From an uncultured Lachnospiraceae bacterium (GTDB lineage Bacteria; Bacillota; Clostridia; Lachnospirales; Lachnospiraceae), in NCBI GenBank assembly GCA_947178115.1, contig CAMWXF010000012.1:1-13214 (forward strand): DNA of 13,214 nucleotides, read 5' to 3'. The notes beneath the pieces were generated by a model. It was not told where the DNA came from, made no database searches, and saw only the letters and a list, made by a program, of their open reading frames with translations. The first letter of the stretch is position 1. Each line of letters opens with the position of its first letter. This document shows positions 8,278-13,214 of this stretch, piece by piece. A program made the position numbers and the translations under genes.

Positions 8278-10743
8278 TTAATCATTCATATTCAGAATCC
8301 GCTTCGTCAGTTTTACCGCCTCCGCCGCATCCTTGGAATAACCGTCAGCTCCGATCTCATCCGCGTACTCCTGCGTAATCACGGCGCCGCCGACTATAAT
8401 CTTGGCATCCGTCTTATTGTCTTTCGCATAATCAATTACATGCTTCATCTGCTGCATGGTGGTAGTCATGAGCGCTGACAAAGCGATGACCTGTGCGTGA
8501 TGTTCCTTTGCCGCTTCAATAATCTTCTCCTTCGGCACATCTTTACCCAGATCGATCACCCTGAATCCATAATTTTTTAGCATTAACGCCACCAGATTTT
8601 TGCCGATGTCATGTATATCGCCCTCAACTGTGGCAATCACCACTGTAGGCATCTCTTCCTCAGAACTTCCGGTGGACAGCAAAGGTTCTAAATATTCTAT
8701 AGAGGACTTCATTGCCTCCGCACTTGCAATCAGCTGCGGCAGAAAATATTTTCCCTTATCAAAAAGCTCTCCTACTTCATTAATTGCCTTAAGCAGTATG
8801 TCGTCCAAAAGCTCTTTGGCTTCGTGTCCTTCGGATAACGCTTTCTTCGTATCCTCCACAATGGAAGCACCGTTTCCTTTGAGCACATCGGCATACAGTT
8901 TATCCTTGACGCTGCCGCCTGCCTGCACCGCACCCTGTGCTGCCATCTGCATGCGGATTCCGGTGTTTACGGTGGCAGTCTCTCCCATCGCTTCCCGCTT
9001 GGCCCTCACAGCTTCCATCAACTGAATATACCTAAGATCAGCGCCCTCTTTATTTAAGAGTAAATCGGAAGCAAATGCACAGCTTACCAACAGATCCTGA
9101 GACGGATTGGCGATAGCCATCGTCAGACCGGCCTGAATCGCCATGGTCAGGAATGCAGCATTGACGAAACTTCGTTCCGGCAGTCCGAATGAAATATTGG
9201 ACAGTCCGCATATTGTTGCCAGACCGTTCTGCTTGCAGTATCGTATCGTTTGAAGCGTCTCAACAGCTGCATTCTTATTTGCGCCCACGGTAGCGACTAA
9301 GCCGTCCACCACAATATCTTCCTGACGCATACCCAGTTCAAAGGCACGCGTCTGAATCTTCTCTATAATATCGATCTTCTCATCCAGATTCTTCGGCAGT
9401 CCTTCATCCGACAGTGGAAGTAAAACAAACATTGCGCCGTATTTCTTTGCAATCGGCAACAAGGCATCTAACTTCGCCTTCTCATAAGAAATCGAATTGA
9501 TTAATGCCCGACCCGGATATCTGCGCAGCGCTGCCTCCAACACATCCACATGACTGGAATCGAGAGATAACGGCAGACTTGTGATTCCACTGACCGTCTC
9601 AATTGCTTTGAGCATCAACTCTTTCTCATTCACACCGCTCATGCCCATATTGATATCCAGTATTCCTGCGCCACACGCCTCCTGTTCCTCGGCGAAATCG
9701 ACTACCATATCCATATTCCCCGCGCGCAGCTGTTCCTGCAGCTTCTTCTTGCCCGTGGGGTTGATCCGTTCTCCGACTATAATAAAGTTATCCGAAAGCC
9801 CGAAAGAAACAGTCTGCCGCTCACTGGTAAGGAAACGCATATCCGACGGTTTCCTGTGTACGATCTGCATATCGCCTGCATGCTGCCGCAACAACCGTAT
9901 ATGTTCCGGGGTGGTTCCGCAGCATCCGCCTATGATTGCGGCTCCCGCTTCTACCAGCGCTTTCATACATATTCCAAACTCCTCCGCTTCCATATCATAG
10001 ACTGTATTACCCTTGTCATCCAGAGAAGGAAGCCCGGCATTCGGCTTTGCTATGATCGGAATCGTTGTTACCGCCGCCATACTGCGGACAACATCTACCA
10101 TCTTGTCTGGGCCGGTAGAACAGTTAGTGCCTACCGCGTCAGCACCCAGACTCTCCAACACGACCGCTGCAGTTATTGCATCTGTTCCGTACAGCGTCCG
10201 CCCGTCCGATTCAAATGTCATGGTGGCCATTACCGGCAGATCGCAGACTTCCTTCGCTGCAATCAATGCCGCCCTCGTCTCCTGAAGGCTCATCATCGTC
10301 TCTACGACAAGGAGATCCGCCCCCGCTTCCACCAGACAGTTGATCTGTTCCTTATAGATATCTATCAATTCCTCGAAGTCAAGCCGCCCCAAGGGTGCAA
10401 GCTGTTCCCCGGTCATGGTCAGGTCTCCCGCCACATATGCTCTGTCCCCGACCGCTTCCTTGGAAAGCGCCACCAGATCCAGATTCATTTGACGTACCTG
10501 CGACTCCAGCCCGTACTCTTTTAATTTGATCCGATTTGCAGTAAAAGTAGGCGCATAGACGATATTGCTTCCCGCATCGACAAACTCTCTCTGGAGCGCG
10601 ATCATGATCTCCCTGTGCTGCAGAATCCATTCTTCCGGACACACACCGGCAGGCATTCCCTGCTTTTGCAGATTTGATCCGGTTGCACCGTCCAGAATAA
10701 TCGGATTTTCTTTCATAAATGCACGAAATTCCTGTTTATTCAT
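8278..10743 (-). CDS. metH: Cobalamin-dependent methionine synthase lacking the reactivation domain
   Basis: MetH transfers a methyl group from methyltetrahydrofolate via cobalamin to homocysteine. The 821 residues contain four modules: homocysteine-binding barrel (1-295, zinc ligands Cys208 and Cys274-Cys275), pterin-binding barrel (about 318-570), helical cap (about 610-690) and cobalamin-binding domain (about 697-821). The latter has DIHDIG (Asp709, His711, Gly714), Ser756 and GG at 785-786. It stops there. The roughly 330-residue AdoMet-dependent reactivation domain of the about 1200-residue E. coli enzyme is absent, as in several clostridia and Thermotoga, so a separate reactivase is expected. 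I chose the ATG at 10741-10743, which begins the MNKQEF segment; the open frame extends 46 codons upstream through the lipoprotein gene. Only 1 nt separates it from the lipoprotein stop and no good ribosome binding site is near, suggesting translational coupling. Confidence 0.95.
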   Translation of the reverse strand: MNKQEFRAFMKENPIILDGATGSNLQKQGMPAGVCPEEWILQHREIMIALQREFVDAGSNIVYAPTFTANRIKLKEYGLESQVRQMNLDLVALSKEAVGDRAYVAGDLTMTGEQLAPLGRLDFEELIDIYKEQINCLVEAGADLLVVETMMSLQETRAALIAAKEVCDLPVMATMTFESDGRTLYGTDAITAAVVLESLGADAVGTNCSTGPDKMVDVVRSMAAVTTIPIIAKPNAGLPSLDDKGNTVYDMEAEEFGICMKALVEAGAAIIGGCCGTTPEHIRLLRQHAGDMQIVHRKPSDMRFLTSERQTVSFGLSDNFIIVGERINPTGKKKLQEQLRAGNMDMVVDFAEEQEACGAGILDINMGMSGVNEKELMLKAIETVSGITSLPLSLDSSHVDVLEAALRRYPGRALINSISYEKAKLDALLPIAKKYGAMFVLLPLSDEGLPKNLDEKIDIIEKIQTRAFELGMRQEDIVVDGLVATVGANKNAAVETLQTIRYCKQNGLATICGLSNISFGLPERSFVNAAFLTMAIQAGLTMAIANPSQDLLVSCAFASDLLLNKEGADLRYIQLMEAVRAKREAMGETATVNTGIRMQMAAQGAVQAGGSVKDKLYADVLKGNGASIVEDTKKALSEGHEAKELLDDILLKAINEVGELFDKGKYFLPQLIASAEAMKSSIEYLEPLLSTGSSEEEMPTVVIATVEGDIHDIGKNLVALMLKNYGFRVIDLGKDVPKEKIIEAAKEHHAQVIALSALMTTTMQQMKHVIDYAKDNKTDAKIIVGGAVITQEYADEIGADGYSKDAAEAVKLTKRILNMND

Positions 10744-10744
10744 C

Positions 10745-11419
10745 TTATTCCATGCTCTCCTGTGTATCATCTTGTGCCGGCTCTTCATAAAATACCGTAT
10801 CATCAGTATCAAAGTTATCTTCTTCTCCGGAATCATCCGCATCGGAATTACCTGTTTCCTGCGTCTCTTCATCGTCCTCATCCCGATTCAGATAACCACC
10901 GCCCAGAATGCCGTTCTCTTCCGTGTATGTAATTCCCTCACCCTCCGGAATCTCACCGTGCAGAATCATAATAATGTACTGGATACGGATATTAGCCCGA
11001 TCGTAGTATTCTCTGGCAGCCTGTGCAACCCCTTCATCGAAAGTCTCCGATTCATAAGCCCGGTGATAAAGAGCAACCGCCTGCTGCATATTTTCATCCG
11101 CCTCATCCGCCAGACTGTCTACCGCCGAAAACCGCTCCGGCACGGTAAGTTCCGCCATCCAGGTAATCTCCGCCTGAAGCTGATCCAGATAGGACAACAG
11201 TTGTTCCGTCGCATCCGCGTCATCAGCATTGATCGCATTCATTCCGTCATTGTATGAAGCGATATGTTCAAAAAAAGTATTCATATCTTCCTGATATGCG
11301 GTCAGCGTCTCGTCTTTGCCGCATGCTGTCAAAAGAAATCCGCACAGCAGTACAAAGCATAAGACCGCTATTTTATTTGCATTCTTCAAATTTCTTTTCC
11401 CCCAGAAGCACTTTTTCAC
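10745..11419 (-). CDS. Lipoprotein of unknown function with acidic tail
   Basis: The product has a bacterial lipoprotein signal: basic residues up to Lys16, a hydrophobic core at 17-31 and a lipobox Leu-Thr-Ala-Cys with Cys33 as the lipidated residue. It should be anchored to the outer face of the membrane. The mature region (about 38-165) is predicted helical and includes Tyr-, Gln- and Glu-rich segments. From about 172 to the end the tail is rich in Asp and Glu and probably disordered. I do not recognise a domain. The 224-residue frame starts at a GTG (11417-11419) with a weak ribosome binding site. A TTG at 11387-11389, preceded by GGGGGAAAAG, would shorten the signal peptide by 10 residues and is a real alternative. 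It lies between upp (29-nt gap) and metH (1-nt gap), within one operon. Confidence 0.8.
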   Translation of the reverse strand: MKKCFWGKRNLKNANKIAVLCFVLLCGFLLTACGKDETLTAYQEDMNTFFEHIASYNDGMNAINADDADATEQLLSYLDQLQAEITWMAELTVPERFSAVDSLADEADENMQQAVALYHRAYESETFDEGVAQAAREYYDRANIRIQYIIMILHGEIPEGEGITYTEENGILGGGYLNRDEDDEETQETGNSDADDSGEEDNFDTDDTVFYEEPAQDDTQESME

Positions 11420-11448
11420 AAAAATATGGCCTGTCCGCTTATGAACAG

Positions 11449-12096
11449 TTATTTCGTGCCGAAGATTCTGTCTCCCGCATCTCCCAGACCCGGACAGATA
11501 TAAGCATGCTCATTCAGACAGCGGTCTATATGACCGATATAAATCTGAATATCCGGATGATCCCCGTGCAGACGCTCTATCCCTTCCGGCGCGGCAATAA
11601 TGCACATAAATTTAATATTTTTGCCGCCGTGCTGTTTGATAAAGCTGACAGCCTCGGAGCCCGAACCACCTGTGGCAAGCATGGGATCTACTACGACGAT
11701 CGTCCTCTGGTCAATCGGTTCCGGCAGTTTACAGTAATACTCATGGGGTTCATGAGTTTCAGGATCCCTGTAAAGACCGATATGTCCCACTTTGGCGCTG
11801 GGTACCAATGCAAGGATTCCACCCACCATGCCAAGTCCCGCACGCAGGATCGGCACGACTGCCATCTTCTTTCCTGCGATTCTTGGCGTCATACAGGTCT
11901 CAATCGGCGTCTGCACTTCCACATTTTCAAGCGGCAGATCGCTAAGCGCCTCATAGCCCATCAGCATGGCAATCTCCTCGATACATTTCCGAAATTCATT
12001 AGTGCCCGTATTGATATCCCTGATCTGAGAGATTTTGTGCTGGATCAGCGGATGATTCATGACAAACACATTTTCCATCTTTTCTATTTTTTCCAT
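11449..12096 (-). CDS. upp: Uracil phosphoribosyltransferase
   Basis: Upp converts uracil and PRPP to UMP in pyrimidine salvage. The 215-residue length is close to the family's usual 205-210. The PRPP-binding loop [12 protein letters not shown] (residues 134-145) and the C-terminal uracil-binding GLGDAGDR (203-210) are intact, as is the ILRAGLGM segment at 83-90. The ATG at 12094-12096 has GAGGA about 6 nt upstream; a second ATG six codons on (12076-12078) starts the better-conserved MENV segment but lacks a clear site. It is divergent from the uracil permease gene, giving an uptake-plus-salvage pair, and appears to be the first gene of the run through lipoprotein, metH, ilvB and ilvN(2). Confidence 0.97.
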   Translation of the reverse strand: MEKIEKMENVFVMNHPLIQHKISQIRDINTGTNEFRKCIEEIAMLMGYEALSDLPLENVEVQTPIETCMTPRIAGKKMAVVPILRAGLGMVGGILALVPSAKVGHIGLYRDPETHEPHEYYCKLPEPIDQRTIVVVDPMLATGGSGSEAVSFIKQHGGKNIKFMCIIAAPEGIERLHGDHPDIQIYIGHIDRCLNEHAYICPGLGDAGDRIFGTK

Positions 12097-12152
12097 CTTT
12101 CGTCCTCTTTTCCGTTTTTTCTGATTCCCAGAAAAATAATCCTTATCTATAA

Positions 12153-12181
12153 ATACTACTGACTTCCGCCGTTTTAGTCAA
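12153..12181 (-). promoter_or_regulatory. Candidate promoter of upp and the downstream operon
   Basis: On the minus strand TTGACT (12176-12181, 5 of 6) and TAGTAT (12153-12158, 4 of 6) are 17 nt apart, about 50 nt before the upp ATG. A small inverted repeat TGACT...AGTCA (12160-12164 with 12176-12180) lies between the boxes and overlaps the -35. It might be an operator or chance. Confidence 0.6.
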
Positions 12182-12211
12182 TAACTTTTCAGCATTCTTT
12201 CCATAACGCTC

Positions 12212-12240
12212 TTGCCAAACAATGTTCGACTCTATATAAT
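12212..12240 (+). promoter_or_regulatory. Promoter of the uracil permease gene
   Basis: TTGCCA (12212-12217, 5 of 6) and a perfect TATAAT (12235-12240) are separated by exactly 17 nt. The predicted start near 12247 leaves a leader of about 34 nt. That is too short for a PyrR-type attenuator like those known upstream of Bacillus pyrimidine genes. Confidence 0.8.
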
Positions 12241-12280
12241 CTCTTTAGGTCTAAATGTCAAATGAGGAAGGAGATTTATT

Positions 12281-13214
12281 ATGAGCAAAAGTTTTGAAGC
12301 GATTCGCGATGCCCGTACGCTGGGTATCCCAAAGATGTTGCTGCTCGGTCTGCAGCACATGTTCGCAATGTTCGGTGCGACGATCTTAGTACCGATCTTA
12401 GTCAACAGTTATTTTAACGGAGAGGGCTTATCGATTCAGGTGACTTTATTCTTTGCCGGTATCGGTACCCTCTTTTTCCATGTCTGTTCTAAATTGAAGG
12501 TTCCCGCTTTCCTGGGCTCTTCCTTCGCCTTTCTGGGCGGATTCGCCACAGTTGCGGAACTGAATACCGGTATCTTCGCCGACATGACTTACGGCGAGAA
12601 GCTGCCCTATGCATGCGGCGGTATCGTGATTGCCGGTCTGCTGTATCTGATTCTGGCGCTGGTAATCAAAGTTGTGGGAGTAAAAAGGGTTATGCGCTTC
12701 CTGCCGCCCGTAGTTACCGGTCCCATTATTATCTGTATCGGCTTAAGTCTTGCACCCTCCGCCGTAAACAACGCATCCTCCAACTGGTTCCTTGCGATTA
12801 TTGCGCTGGCGGTAATCATTATCTTTAACATATGGGGCAAAGGAATGTGGAAAATTATTCCGATCTTACTCGGTGTTGTGATCTCTTACGCAGTAGCACT
12901 GATCATGAACGCGATCGGCCTTACCAATGCAGATGGCAGCGCTATCCTGGACTTCTCCGGTGTATCCGCTTCCTCATTTGTAGGGCTTCCGCCCTTCCTG
13001 CTGTGTAAATTTGATCTGACAGCAATCCTCGTCATGGCGCCCATCGCACTGGCAACCATGATGGAACATATCGGTGATATCTCCGCCATATCCGCCACAG
13101 TAGGCGAGAATTATCTGGAAGATCCGGGTCTGCACCGCACGCTGATCGGCGACGGTCTTGCTACTTCTCTCTCCGCACTGTTCGGCGGTCCTGCTAATAC
13201 GACTTACGGAGAAA
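12281..13214 (+). CDS. uraA: Uracil permease (NCS2 family), 3' part beyond the right edge
   Basis: The first 311 residues of an integral membrane uracil:proton symporter of the NCS2/UraA/PyrP family are visible. The family signature near the N-terminus (LGLQHMFAMFGATILVP, residues 22-38), multiple hydrophobic segments, GPIIICIGLSLAP (147-159), EHIGD (262-266) and PANTTYGE (304-311) are present. Glu262 and Glu311 correspond to the substrate-binding Glu241 and Glu290 of E. coli UraA. Asp266 sits where E. coli has His245, which I believe is common in Gram-positive members. The ATG has AAGGAG 7 nt upstream. Divergence from upp supports uracil as substrate; xanthine or other nucleobases are less likely. 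The gene is cut by the window edge. Confidence 0.93.
   Translation, partial: MSKSFEAIRDARTLGIPKMLLLGLQHMFAMFGATILVPILVNSYFNGEGLSIQVTLFFAGIGTLFFHVCSKLKVPAFLGSSFAFLGGFATVAELNTGIFADMTYGEKLPYACGGIVIAGLLYLILALVIKVVGVKRVMRFLPPVVTGPIIICIGLSLAPSAVNNASSNWFLAIIALAVIIIFNIWGKGMWKIIPILLGVVISYAVALIMNAIGLTNADGSAILDFSGVSASSFVGLPPFLLCKFDLTAILVMAPIALATMMEHIGDISAISATVGENYLEDPGLHRTLIGDGLATSLSALFGGPANTTYGE

Noticed and set aside
9856..10524. 222-codon plus-strand open frame opposite metH.
   Set aside because: Antisense to the well-supported homocysteine-binding domain of MetH, with Cys/His/Arg-rich shadow-like composition.
10744..10881. Extended MetH N-terminus (46 extra codons, basic and Met-rich).
   Set aside because: It lies inside the lipoprotein gene, resembles no MetH, and the family start matches MNKQEF at 10743.
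11254..12162. 302-codon plus-strand open frame opposite upp and the lipoprotein gene.
   Set aside because: It is antisense to clear genes, has no ribosome binding site and its translation shows no recognisable domain; it is a codon-bias shadow.
12241..12280. PyrR-type attenuator before the uracil permease gene.
   Set aside because: The predicted leader is only about 34 nt and contains no stem-loops or PyrR-binding-loop-like sequence.

Overview
The window looks like a chromosomal biosynthetic region of an anaerobic Firmicute, most likely a Lachnospiraceae-type Clostridium relative. This rests on moderate GC with AT-rich spacers, strong AGGAGG-type ribosome binding sites, short LeuC/LeuD of the 421/162-residue kind, a MetH without a reactivation domain, and an acidic-tailed lipoprotein. 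No species is claimed. No RNA genes, insertion sequences, phage genes or CRISPR arrays were seen. || Layout, left to right. (1) 1-605: 5' part of an unrecognised minus-strand gene running off the left edge. (2) 745-2550: leuC-leuD, minus strand. (3) 2551-2920: a 370-bp AT-rich divergent control region with candidate promoters for both directions, three copies of an ATTCATAT-type 8-mer and an unusual pair of competing hairpins. (4) 2921-3859: a LysR-type regulator, plus strand. Its 3' end overlaps a convergent TetR-type regulator gene, and the TetR-side terminator lies inside the LysR coding sequence. (5) 3823-6009: ilvN(1)-ilvC-TetR, minus strand, with its own near-consensus promoter at 6059-6087. 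(6) 6135-12096: upp, lipoprotein, metH, ilvB, ilvN(2), all minus strand with gaps of 1-29 nt, so probably one transcript from a promoter at 12153-12181. (7) 12281-13214: a uracil permease gene, plus strand, divergent from upp and cut by the right edge. || How the genes work together. IlvB with a small subunit makes acetolactate/acetohydroxybutyrate. IlvC reduces and isomerises these toward valine and isoleucine. LeuCD isomerises isopropylmalate on the leucine branch. ilvD, ilvE, leuA and leuB are not in the window. The LysR and TetR proteins are the obvious local candidates to control these steps. Upp and the uracil permease form a uracil uptake and salvage pair. MetH and the lipoprotein sit between the pyrimidine and branched-chain genes without a clear pathway link. 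|| Most of the window is ordinary amino acid and pyrimidine metabolism. The points most worth a second look are: the IlvB that departs from the usual acetolactate synthase motifs at several active-site-channel positions; two IlvN paralogs in two adjacent transcription units; the terminator embedded antisense in the LysR gene; the mutually exclusive hairpins in the LysR leader; and the repeated 8-mer between leuC and the LysR gene. No clearly new biological system was identified.
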